Origin: Lachnospiraceae bacterium 10-1
GTDB taxonomy: Bacteria; Bacillota; Clostridia; Lachnospirales; Lachnospiraceae
Length of the DNA: 64,000 bases
Assembly: GCA_000403495.2 (NCBI GenBank)
Contig: KE159799.1
Location: 1,320,255 to 1,384,254, forward strand
Direction of reading: 5' to 3'
Position 1 is the first letter of the stretch, and every line of letters begins with the position of its first letter. Of the stretch, positions 45,421 through 53,159 are shown piece after piece. The notes under the pieces are model-generated. The model was not told where the DNA came from, ran no database searches, and saw only the letters and a list, made by a program, of their open reading frames with translations. Position numbers and translations under genes: made by a program.

Positions 45421-46185
45421 ATGGCAGACAACCGCAAATATTATTACCTAAAGCTGAAAGAGAGCTATTTTGACGAGGACGCTATCGTGCTGCTGGAAAG
45501 TATGCAGGACGGTATGCTCTACTCAAACATTCTCTTGAAGCTGTACCTAAAATCACTGAAAAACGGGGGAAAGCTCCAGCTTGCCGAAAATATCCCCTAC
45601 ACCGCACAGATGATAGCCACAATCACCCGCCAGCAAGTCGGCACAGTGGAGAGGGCTTTGCAGATTTTTATGAAACTGGGGCTTGTAGAACCGTTGCAGA
45701 ACGGGGCTTTATACATGAGCAACATTGAGCTTTTAATCGGTCAGTCCTCTACCGAGGGGGAGCGCAAACGCCGGGCAAGGCGGGCTTTGCAGGAACAGAA
45801 AGCCTTGCCGGAAGCCGTGGCGGACAAACGTCCACCATATGGGGCGGACATTTGTCCACCAGAGATAGAGATAGAGAAAGAGATAGATATAGAGTTAGAG
45901 ATAAAGAGAGAGGGAGAGATAAAAACAGGACAGACAGCCCCCGCCCCTTTTGGCAGATATGAAAATGTATTCCTGTCAGAAAAAGAGCTTGCGGAGCTGC
46001 AAGAGGAACTTCCCGGCAAATGGGAGTATTACATAGACCGCCTATCCGGCTATATCGCTTCCAGCGGGAAGAAATACAAGAACCATGCCGCCACTATCCG
46101 GCGTTGGGCGGCTGATGACAGGGCAAAGGGGAAGCCGAAAAAGGGAATCCCCGATTATTCCTACAAAGAGGGCGAGAGCCTTTGA
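45421..46185 (+). CDS. Replisome organiser-like protein
   Basis: AAAGGAGG precedes the ATG. The N-terminal 120 residues (MADNRKYYYLKLKESYFDED, then LLESMQDGMLYSNILLKLYL) are the phage replisome organiser N-terminal winged-helix domain. An acidic, repetitive linker (EIEIEKEIDIELEIKREGEI) follows, then a C-terminal DnaD-like region (YYIDRLSGYIASSGKKYKNHAATIRRWAADD). With the DnaC-like gene next to it, it should load a helicase to replicate the circular element. Confidence 0.88.
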   Translation: MADNRKYYYLKLKESYFDEDAIVLLESMQDGMLYSNILLKLYLKSLKNGGKLQLAENIPYTAQMIATITRQQVGTVERALQIFMKLGLVEPLQNGALYMSNIELLIGQSSTEGERKRRARRALQEQKALPEAVADKRPPYGADICPPEIEIEKEIDIELEIKREGEIKTGQTAPAPFGRYENVFLSEKELAELQEELPGKWEYYIDRLSGYIASSGKKYKNHAATIRRWAADDRAKGKPKKGIPDYSYKEGESL

Positions 46186-46248
46186 CCGCATAGACACAAC
46201 GCCCCGTAAACAGGGCGTAAAAGACCATGAACAAGGAGGAACGATTTT

Positions 46249-47100
46249 ATGTGTGATTATGATAACGCTATTTTCCGGCTTGCCACGGCACAGGAAACAG
46301 AGCCGGAGGACTACATAGGCGAGGACGGGCTTTTATACTGCGGGAAATGCCGCCAGCCCAAAGAAGCCTACTTTCCGGAGGGCAAGACCCTTTTCGGACG
46401 TGACCGACACCCACGGGCGTGTGACTGCAAGCGGAAAATCCTTGACGAACAGCAAGCCGCCGAGGATATACGCAGACATTTTGACACGGTTGAACGGCTG
46501 AAACGGAAAGGCTTCACCGACCCGGCTATGCGGGAATGGAATTTTGACAATGACAACGGGAAATGCCCGCAAATGGAATTTGCCCGTGAATATGTGGAGC
46601 AATGGGGGCATATGAAAGCGGAGAACCACGGGCTGCTGTTATGGGGGAATGTCGGCACGGGCAAGAGCTTTTTTGCCGGGTGTATCGCCAATGCCCTTAT
46701 GAAACTGGAAGTGCCTGTCTGCATGACAAATTTTGCCCTTATCCTCAATGACCTTGCCGCCAGCTACAAGGACAGGAACGAATATATCTCCCGCCTTTGC
46801 AGCTTCCACCTGCTTATCCTTGACGATTTCGGCATGGAGCGTGGCACGGAATACGGTTTAGAGCAAGTCTATAACGTGATTGACAGCCGATACCGCAGCC
46901 AAAAGCCGCTGATTGTCACAACGAATTTGACGCTGGAAGAATTGCAGAACCCGGAGGACACCGCCCACGCCCGGATATATGACCGCCTTACGGAAATGTG
47001 TACCCCCGTCCGCATTACCGGGGAGAATTTCAGAAAAGCCAAAGCACAGGCGAAAATGGAACGCCTTAAAATGCTGCTGAACAGAAAGGAGAGCCTATGA
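46249..47100 (+). CDS. DnaC/IstB-like ATPase (helicase loader)
   Basis: AAGGAGGAACG precedes the ATG. The N-terminus has a zinc-binding CGKC...CDCKRK group. The AAA+ core has Walker A (LLLWGNVGTGKSFFAGCIANAL), Walker B (LLILDDFGMERGTEYG), sensor 1 (PLIVTTNLTLEEL) and the arginine finger region (DRLTEMCTPVRITGENFRK). The 283-residue length is usual for element DnaC. Its stop overlaps the TnpW start (ATGA). Confidence 0.92.
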   Translation: MCDYDNAIFRLATAQETEPEDYIGEDGLLYCGKCRQPKEAYFPEGKTLFGRDRHPRACDCKRKILDEQQAAEDIRRHFDTVERLKRKGFTDPAMREWNFDNDNGKCPQMEFAREYVEQWGHMKAENHGLLLWGNVGTGKSFFAGCIANALMKLEVPVCMTNFALILNDLAASYKDRNEYISRLCSFHLLILDDFGMERGTEYGLEQVYNVIDSRYRSQKPLIVTTNLTLEELQNPEDTAHARIYDRLTEMCTPVRITGENFRKAKAQAKMERLKMLLNRKESL

Positions 47101-47294
47101 CCGACACCCCCAACAGAAACGCCGCCACTACCGCCCGCCGCCCGGATTGCGTGACCGAGGTACGCCGGGGGAATACCGTCCTTGTGGTTTCCGGCTATTT
47201 CAAACAGGACACCACCGCCACCGCCGCCGACAAGATGATGAAAGTGCTGGAAGCGGAAAGCGCAGCCGGGGGAACTGCCGCCCATGCCATGTGA
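47097..47294 (+). CDS. tnpW: TnpW-family small protein
   Basis: The 65-residue protein (VTEVRRGNTVLVVSGYFKQD, then TTATAADKMMKVLEAE) matches transposon-encoded TnpW. It overlaps the upstream gene and lies ahead of the recombinase. Its role is unknown, perhaps an excision accessory. Confidence 0.88.
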   Translation: MTDTPNRNAATTARRPDCVTEVRRGNTVLVVSGYFKQDTTATAADKMMKVLEAESAAGGTAAHAM

Positions 47295-47324
47295 AGTGAC
47301 ATTCCTTGCTGAAATTTATCCGAC

Positions 47325-47411
47325 ATTATGTGCCATAAAGTAACAAAAAGGACTGTACAGCCAGCCCCGCCCTATGGTATAATAGACATACGGAATAGTG
47401 GGCTGGCTGTC
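47325..47411 (+). promoter_or_regulatory. Recombinase promoter with flanking inverted repeat and left-end-like sequence
   Basis: ATTATGTGCCATAAAGTAAC (from 47326) resembles the element left end. ACAGCCAGCCC (47357-47367) and GGGCTGGCTGT (47400-47410) are perfect inverted repeats around TATAAT (47378-47383). The right arm with CGGAATAG (47391-47411) is the reverse complement of the left-end motif at 39969. It probably serves as an operator or binding site for the recombinase. Confidence 0.6.
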
Positions 47412-47427
47412 GGAAACGGAGGAAACC

Positions 47428-49047
47428 ATGTTAAGACAGACCACCCAAAAAATCACCGCCCTTTATCCGAGGTTATCCCATGAGGACGAGCTGCAAGGCG
47501 AGAGCAATTCCATTAGCAACCAGAAGCGAATCCTTGAAAACTACGCAAAACAGAACGGCTTCGGCAATCTGAAATGGTACACGGACGACGGATTCTCCGG
47601 GGCAAATTTCCAAAGACCCGGCTTCCAGTCCATGCTTGCCGACATTGAAGCGGGGCTTGTGGGAACGGTTATCGTAAAGGATATGTCAAGGTTAGGGCGA
47701 AACTATCTTCAAGTGGGAATGTACACCGAAATGATTTTCCCACAGAACGGCGTCCGCTTCATTGCTATCAATGACGGCGTTGACAGCGCACAGGGCGACA
47801 ACGATTTTGCGCCCTTGCGTAATATTTTTAACGAATGGCTGGTGAGAGATACGAGCAAGAAAATCCGGGCGGTAAAACGCTCAAAAGGCATGAGTGGGAA
47901 GCCCGTCACAAGCAAGCCCGTGTACGGCTACCTCATGGACGAGGACGAAAATTTCATCATTGACGAAGAAGCCGCCCCCGTGGTAAAGCAGATTTACAGT
48001 CTATGCCTTGCCGGGAACGGTCCGACCAAGATAGCCCGTATGCTTACGGAGCAGGAAATCCCCACGCCGGGAACGCTGGAATACCGCCGGACAGGGAGAA
48101 CCCGCCGCTACCACCCCGGCTACGAGTGCAAGTGGGCGGCGAACACCGTGGTGCATATCCTTGAAAACCGGGAATACACGGGCTGCCTTGTGAACTTCAA
48201 GACCACCACACAATCCTACAAGGTGAACAAGATTATCTACAACAGCGAGGACAAACAGGCAATCTTTGAGAATCACCACGAGCAGATAATCGACAGGGAC
48301 ACATGGGAGCGTGTGCAGGAGCTGCGCAAGCAGCGCAAACGCCCTAACCGCTATGATGAAGTGGGCTTGTTCTCCGGCATACTGTTTTGTGCGGATTGCG
48401 GAAGCGTCATGTACCAGCAGAGGTATCAGACCGAAAAACGGCGGCAGGACTGCTATATCTGCGGCAGCTACAAGAAGCGCACGGCAGACTGTACGGCGCA
48501 TTTTATCCGCACCGACCTTTTAACCGCCGGAGTGACCGAGAACCTACGGAAAGTCACCAGCTACGCCGCAAAGCACGAAGCCCGGTTTATGAAGCTGTTG
48601 ACCGACCAGACCGAGGACGGGAGCAAACGCCGGAACGCCGCAAAGAAGAAAGAGCTGGAAGCGGCAGAAAAGCGGATTGCGGAACTCTCCGCTATCTTCA
48701 AGCGGCTGTATGAGGACAGCGTGACCGGGCGCATATCGGACGAGCGTTTCACGGAACTTTCGGCAGACTACGAAGCCGAGCAAAAGGAGCTGAAAGAGAA
48801 AGCCGCCGCTTTGCAGAGCGAACTTTCTAAAACGCTGGAAGCCACGGCAAACGCTGAAAAGTTTATGAAAGTGGTACGCAAGTACACCAGCTTTGAGGAA
48901 CTCACCCCTACCCTGTTACGGGAGTTTGTGGAGAAAATCATTATCCACGAATCGGAATCTCTTGACGGGAAACGCCGGGGGAAGCTCCGCAGACAGGAAA
49001 TCGAAATCTATTACTCTTTTGTCGGCAAAGTAGAATTGCCCGACTAA
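47428..49047 (+). CDS. Large serine recombinase (TnpX/TndX-like)
   Basis: GGAGGAAACC precedes ATG 47428. The 539 residues contain the resolvase domain with the catalytic Ser in ALYPRLSHEDE and the conserved arginines (KDMSRLGRN). A recombinase domain (KPVYGYLMDEDENFIIDEEAAPVVKQIY) and a zinc ribbon (GILFCADCGSVMYQQ...CYICGSYKKRTADCTAHFI) follow, then a long coiled coil and a DUF4368-like end (EIEIYYSFVGKVELPD). It excises and integrates the element and is encoded at its right end. Confidence 0.94.
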   Translation: MLRQTTQKITALYPRLSHEDELQGESNSISNQKRILENYAKQNGFGNLKWYTDDGFSGANFQRPGFQSMLADIEAGLVGTVIVKDMSRLGRNYLQVGMYTEMIFPQNGVRFIAINDGVDSAQGDNDFAPLRNIFNEWLVRDTSKKIRAVKRSKGMSGKPVTSKPVYGYLMDEDENFIIDEEAAPVVKQIYSLCLAGNGPTKIARMLTEQEIPTPGTLEYRRTGRTRRYHPGYECKWAANTVVHILENREYTGCLVNFKTTTQSYKVNKIIYNSEDKQAIFENHHEQIIDRDTWERVQELRKQRKRPNRYDEVGLFSGILFCADCGSVMYQQRYQTEKRRQDCYICGSYKKRTADCTAHFIRTDLLTAGVTENLRKVTSYAAKHEARFMKLLTDQTEDGSKRRNAAKKKELEAAEKRIAELSAIFKRLYEDSVTGRISDERFTELSADYEAEQKELKEKAAALQSELSKTLEATANAEKFMKVVRKYTSFEELTPTLLREFVEKIIIHESESLDGKRRGKLRRQEIEIYYSFVGKVELPD

Positions 49048-49057
49048 AGCCCGACCC

Positions 49058-49076
49058 GTCCGGCAGTCAGCCGGAC
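49058..49076 (+). terminator. Hairpin after the recombinase gene
   Basis: GTCCGGC (49058-49064) and GCCGGAC (49070-49076) form a stem loop just past the stop. The AATTTTTT that follows is 11 bases away. Confidence 0.55.
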
Positions 49077-49118
49077 AGGGAACGGCAAAATTTTTTACAC
49101 TTCTTTTACTTCTTTATC

Positions 49119-50240
49119 TCACATGAGCAAATACTCTAGGGATGTCACTGTATCAATACGTTCATTGTTGTAATAAAGATCATAAGTACCATCCTCATTT
49201 TTTATAAAAAAGGAATCATCTGCTGTTACTTCAAAAGTTCTGTCGAGTACTTCCTGAGAACAATAATTAGCTTCAAATATCAATAAGTAGGATGACATAT
49301 ATACAATGATAGAAAAAACAATTATACCTGCACCAGGCAAACGTTTTTTGCGCCCTGCCTTTGAATCAGTAAGCATCTCAAAACGCTTGATCAAAGTAGA
49401 ATTATCATTAATAAACCCCATCATATGTTCCGGTAAAGATATATTTTTTGAATAATTCTTAACCAGATAAAGCAAACATTCAAGATAAGCAGACGTTTCT
49501 TCCGGATTTTGATTAATAACCTCATCATCCACGCGCATCTCCAACAAAATATGTATCTGTTTTTTGAGTACTCTACATGCAGGATTCCACCAGTACAAAA
49601 TGGAAAGAAGCTCTATAATCATCTGAATATATAAATCATGATTAAAATGGTGCATCATTTCATGATACAAAATGAAATATAATTGTTGATTATCTAATCC
49701 AACCTCTTCCGGTAATAAAATACTGGGATTTCTAAATCCAAAAACCATTGGAACTTTAATGACAGGACATTGATAAACTTTAAAACTATTACGTTTATTT
49801 TTCTGTAAGCAGATTTTTTCAAGGCATTCCCCAATTTCCTTATTATCAGTCAACTCTTTTCCCTGCGAAATAATTACTTTTTTTAACTGGTGATATTGCC
49901 TGATGCTTAAATACACTCCTGTCAGAAAGCCTATTCCCCATACAATTAAAAACAACTCCCAAATAGAAAACCAATGACTAAATATATAAAGCCGCGGCGT
50001 CAAAAGCCTGCTAATTATATAAGAAATAAATTTAGGAAAGTATATATTTTTTATATTCGGCAATTCTAAAGGAACTATAATACGTAATGCAGCAATCACT
50101 AAGCCAGCCAATAAAACACGATAGCCAATTGTTAAAAAGAATTTTTTCTTATATAACACTGCAGTTATAAATATTAAAATCAAATTACTTGCTAAAATTG
50201 CAATAAGCACGCTGGAAAATGAAAAATGCATATTTATCAT
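49119..50240 (-). CDS. M56-family (BlaR1-like) membrane sensor protease, 3' end replaced by the mobile element
   Basis: Four hydrophobic segments surround a cytoplasmic zinc protease with HEMMHHFNHDLYIQ (HExxH) near residue 193, and WWNPACRVLKKQI follows, as in BlaR1/MecR1. There is no penicillin-binding sensor domain. The 373 residues end SLEYLLM; the last codons and stop come from the element, the natural end being at 35168-35213. The ATG at 50240 overlapped the blaI stop as ATGA before the MITE insertion. It should cleave BlaI upon a cell-wall signal. Confidence 0.85.
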   Translation of the reverse strand: MINMHFSFSSVLIAILASNLILIFITAVLYKKKFFLTIGYRVLLAGLVIAALRIIVPLELPNIKNIYFPKFISYIISRLLTPRLYIFSHWFSIWELFLIVWGIGFLTGVYLSIRQYHQLKKVIISQGKELTDNKEIGECLEKICLQKNKRNSFKVYQCPVIKVPMVFGFRNPSILLPEEVGLDNQQLYFILYHEMMHHFNHDLYIQMIIELLSILYWWNPACRVLKKQIHILLEMRVDDEVINQNPEETSAYLECLLYLVKNYSKNISLPEHMMGFINDNSTLIKRFEMLTDSKAGRKKRLPGAGIIVFSIIVYMSSYLLIFEANYCSQEVLDRTFEVTADDSFFIKNEDGTYDLYYNNERIDTVTSLEYLLM

Positions 50241-50289
50241 CCAATGTCATTTAGATAAGGACAACATTGCAGTTAGGATTCTTTTTACA

Positions 50290-52058
50290 GGGGGTGTCGC
50301 AAAATCATCAAATCAGATGATTGAGCGATACCCCTGCTCTAGTTCTACTAACAAAAAATCCAGCGTTTTCCTGTTCCAAGAAAATCTGCTGGATTTTGGC
50401 GTACTTTAATAACGGTTCCTGTTTTCATGAATTTAAGCTGTTCCTTTTACTGCAAACAGGTGACTTCCTGTCCGTTCTTTTTGTATTTTTTCATGCAGCT
50501 TATTTATGTTATATCCTAAGCAGAGCAAAAGAATTTCCAGTTTTACCTTTGTTTTCCCACGAAGCAGAAATCTTTGGAATCCATAGTCATTTTTCAGAAC
50601 ACCAAATGCACCTTCTACCTGAATGGAACGGTTCATCCGATATTTGATTCCTGTTTCACTCAGGATGTTTTCGTAAGATTCCTGCCGCTTCTCCAGAAAA
50701 CTTTTGGAAATATATAACCGCTTATTGCCTTTTGCTTTGGTACATTTTTCTTTATAAGGACATCTCCCGCAGTCTTCACATTCGTAAACAGTTACTTCCG
50801 ATTCGTAGCCGCTTTTACTTTTCTGCTTTTTAATAAAAAGAGGTAACAATGATTTCCCGGCATGACAGGTGTATGTGTCAGCTTTTTCATCATATCCCAT
50901 GTTTTCACGTTTGCTGATATCTTTTTTAAAGCTGCGCTTTTTCCATTTCTCATAGGTCTGCGGTTTGATATAAGGTTTCTGTCTGTTTTCCCTTAAAAAG
51001 CTGTAACCTTCTTCACTTTCGCAGCCGGAATCTGCTGTTACACTTGGGTATCGTAATCCCAGTTTTTCTTCCATTGTCTTCAGAAATGGGATCAGTGTCC
51101 ATACATCGTTTCTGTCTTGGAAAATATCAGCTGCTACGATGTATTCACTGTCAACGGCGATCTGTACATTATATCCCGGTTTTAGCTGGGCATTACGCAT
51201 ATGGTCATCCTTCATATGCATAAAGGTGGCATCCGGATCTGTCTTGCAGTAATTATTCCTGCCCTGAAAACTGGCTGCATGCCAGTCATAAATTCTCCGG
51301 CGTTCAAGAAATCTGCGGAACATTTCCAGATACCTCTGGTTCCTGTCCTTCCTTTTGCCTCGTCCATAAACAAAGACGGTTTCGTCTGCCCTGCATTTTT
51401 CTTCCAGAAACCGGGATATCTTTTGCAGATCCTGTGTCCTTGTTTGGGCACCGACCGAAAAATCCTGTATGTATTCATGATTCAGGAGCTGTACTGCTTC
51501 CTGTATCTTCCGGAACATCTTTTCTTCCCATTTCCCGACAGACTTTTTCCACACAAAAGTATACTTGTTGGCACTGGCTTCTGCCAGAAATCCTGTACGG
51601 AAACGGGCAATGGTGCTGTGATCCGGTGCTTTCTGACCGGCTAACAGCCACATAAAGTTAATGTCGCGCCTGCAGGCGGTTTCGATCTTTCTCGAAGAAT
51701 AGATATTTTGTGAATAAGCATAGGCCAGGATCTTGAACATGGTCTTTGGGTCCACTGCCGGATTTCTGCCTTTGGCAGAGTAAGCCTGATACAGTAAGCT
51801 GTAATCTAATTCCTCCAATTCGTGGCTCAGCAGTCGAACAGAATCATCATTAGGGACCAGACCTTCTAAACTTAATGGCAAAACCAGTTGATAAGGTTCG
51901 CCAAATTCGGTATAATTTTTATGGTATTTTAATTTACTGGTCATAACTTATTATACCACGGATGGCAGGCTCTTCGGAGTCTGCTTTTCTATTTCTAGAC
52001 ACAAAAAACGGAGCCATTGCTCCAGTAGTGATTATTCATCTACTTTTGCAACAGCCCC
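50290..52058 (-). mobile_element. IS1182-family insertion sequence, about 1.77 kb
   Basis: The ends GGGGGTGTCGCAAAA (50290) and GGGGCTGTTGCAAAA (inverted, ending 52058) match typical IS1182 termini at 13 of 15 positions. ACA flanks both sides. A single transposase gene lies inside. It is nested in the MITE. Confidence 0.88.
50433..51944 (-). pseudogene. IS1182 transposase with in-frame internal deletion, probably inactive
   Basis: The 503 residues show the IS1182 start (MTSKLKYHKNYTEFGEPYQL), SQNIYSSRKIETACRRDINFMWL, and the later core (VTADSGCESEEGYSFL with the second Asp; QVEGAFGVLKNDYGF with the Glu). However, RFRTGFLAEA runs directly into SANKYTFVWKK. Relatives have about 40 residues there, ending in FVDGTKIEANANKYTF, which contains the first catalytic Asp. 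The deletion keeps frame but removes that residue. Confidence 0.75.
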
Positions 52059-52100
52059 ACACATTTGGTTTATCCTGTCAAGTGCTTTATGAAATTATAC

Positions 52101-52142
52101 AAAAAAAGAACAGGGTACATATTTCTACATACACTGTTCTTT
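52101..52142 (-). terminator. Terminator inside the MITE, downstream of blaI
   Basis: AAAGAACAG (52105-52113) pairs with CTGTTCTTT (52134-52142), and on the minus strand seven T follow. It would stop blaI transcripts before the M56 gene. Confidence 0.75.
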
Positions 52143-52173
52143 GCATCGTCCTTATCTAAATGACATTGATTTA

Positions 52174-52599
52174 TCATCCCCCTTCTTTCCGCGTAATGTT
52201 CTTCTTATATTCATCCAGTATCTGCTCTAATTTGTTGATTTCTATTACCCGCCTGTCCGGATCAGGCTCAAGATCCAGCAAAGCGGCAAGCAAAGAAGAT
52301 TTATCTAATTTTTCTCCATACTCCATATAATCCAGCGTCATCTGTCTGACTGCAAATTCTTCTTCAGATATTGATGTTTTATAGCTTCTGCTTAAAACTG
52401 TTCCACTATATACAATATCTGCAACTTCTATGAAACCTTCCCTAAGCAGTTTCCGCAAAACTGCCTGTGCTGTATTCATGGTAAGAGTATCATCCTGTCT
52501 ACATATTTCAGATGCTGTCATTGAACCGGAATGCCTCCACATAATTTGAAGTATATCCAAATCCCTGTCTGTAATATATTTTTTCCGTTTTCTAGCCAT
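52174..52599 (-). CDS. blaI: BlaI/MecI/CopY-family repressor
   Basis: The winged-helix N-terminus (DRDLDILQIMWRHSGSMTASEICRQDDTLTMNTAQAVLRKLLREGFIEV) binds operators as a dimer, and the C-terminal half (EEEFAVRQMTLDYMEY...LLAALLDLEPD) dimerises. The protein has 141 residues. The palindrome TGTATTTTAAATACA lies about 100 bases upstream of its start. It likely also controls the secreted-protein promoter at 31280. Its former translational coupling to the M56 gene is broken by the MITE. Confidence 0.9.
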   Translation of the reverse strand: MARKRKKYITDRDLDILQIMWRHSGSMTASEICRQDDTLTMNTAQAVLRKLLREGFIEVADIVYSGTVLSRSYKTSISEEEFAVRQMTLDYMEYGEKLDKSSLLAALLDLEPDPDRRVIEINKLEQILDEYKKNITRKEGG

Positions 52600-52677
52600 G
52601 TCGTATCTCCATTTGCATTTAATTATTCTATAATTTTATAATATTTCATTTCAAATATTAAATCAATACTAAAATTA

Positions 52678-52714
52678 TACATGTAAAAAATAATAAAAAT
52701 GTATTTTAAATACA
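52678..52714. promoter_or_regulatory. BlaI operator region upstream of blaI
   Basis: The 15-bp palindrome TGTATTTTAAATACA (52700-52714) and a second dyad TACATGTA (52678-52685), which matches the classic TACAnnTGTA BlaI core in its half sites, lie ahead of the gene in AT-rich DNA. Confidence 0.6.
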
Positions 52715-52864
52715 CTATCTGATTTTGCTTCAACATCCAGAACCTCTATCTTCAATATTTCATTTTTCCAATAAAAAGATTACAGAAAATGCCGGAAAAT
52801 ACAGAACATGACATATAGGTGTCAGGTTATGTTTGGTTCACTGCTTCCATAAGGAGGTTCTGAT

Positions 52865-53068
52865 ATGAAATTTGAATGGAGAAAGCACGAAAAAGCTCTG
52901 TATGGAGCAAAAAGTATACCTGCTTTAGTAGATATACCCAAGTTTAATTTTATTATGATGAAAGAAAACGGTTTGCAACGCATATCAGATTGTCATAGAG
53001 AAATCTATTTGACTAATAGAGTAGCAGCAGATAAGCTCAAAACAATTTTGAGGTATAAGGTAAATTAG
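52865..53068 (+). pseudogene. GyrI-like domain protein with in-frame internal deletion
   Basis: AAGGAGG precedes the ATG. The N-terminus MKFEWRKHEKALYGAKSIPA and about 12 more residues match the start of GyrI-like small-molecule-binding proteins (normally about 210 residues). After FIMM the sequence jumps to KENGLQRISDCHREIYLTNR, then KLKTILRYKV, which is the C-terminus. About 140 residues are missing, but the frame stays open (67 codons). The binding cavity cannot form. Confidence 0.75.
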
Positions 53069-53159
53069 TAAACAGTAAATCCGTCGAACCAACGACAGGA
53101 ATAGACTGTAAAGCGCCTTGGATTACTGCCTGATAAACAGGAAATTGGCTGATTGATTT

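Larger units (their letters stand above)
35212..49128. mobile_element. Composite mobilisable element (Tn4451/Tn1549-like relatives) with serine recombinase, about 13.9 kb
   Basis: The element is visibly richer in G+C than the flanks, especially at 42-49 kb. Its ends are imperfect inverted copies of TGCTCATGTGCGGTAAAG: at 35211 on the plus strand, and TGCTCATGTGAGATAAAG at 49129 on the minus strand. It carries MobC, a relaxase, a DnaC-like loader, a replisome organiser, TnpW and a large serine recombinase at the right end. The transfer machinery itself is missing apart from a VirD4 fragment, so it would need a helper. It inserted in the 3' end of the M56 gene. Confidence 0.8.
50242..52168. mobile_element. 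MITE-like element with 21-bp perfect TIRs, interrupted by IS1182
   Basis: The TIR CAATGTCATTTAGATAAGG (first 19 of 21 bases) occupies 50242-50262 and, inverted, 52148-52168. The 10-bp duplication ATTTATCATC flanks both sides (50232-50241, 52169-52178). Without IS1182 the element is about 155 bp and non-coding. It sits exactly between the blaI stop and the M56 start. Confidence 0.85.

Noticed and set aside
45840..45925. Short AGAGATA-type repeats within the replisome organiser gene
   Set aside because: They encode the acidic Glu/Ile linker of that protein; no iteron arrangement is evident.
48001..48501. 166-codon minus-strand frame inside the recombinase gene
   Set aside because: It is a high-GC shadow frame of the serine recombinase.
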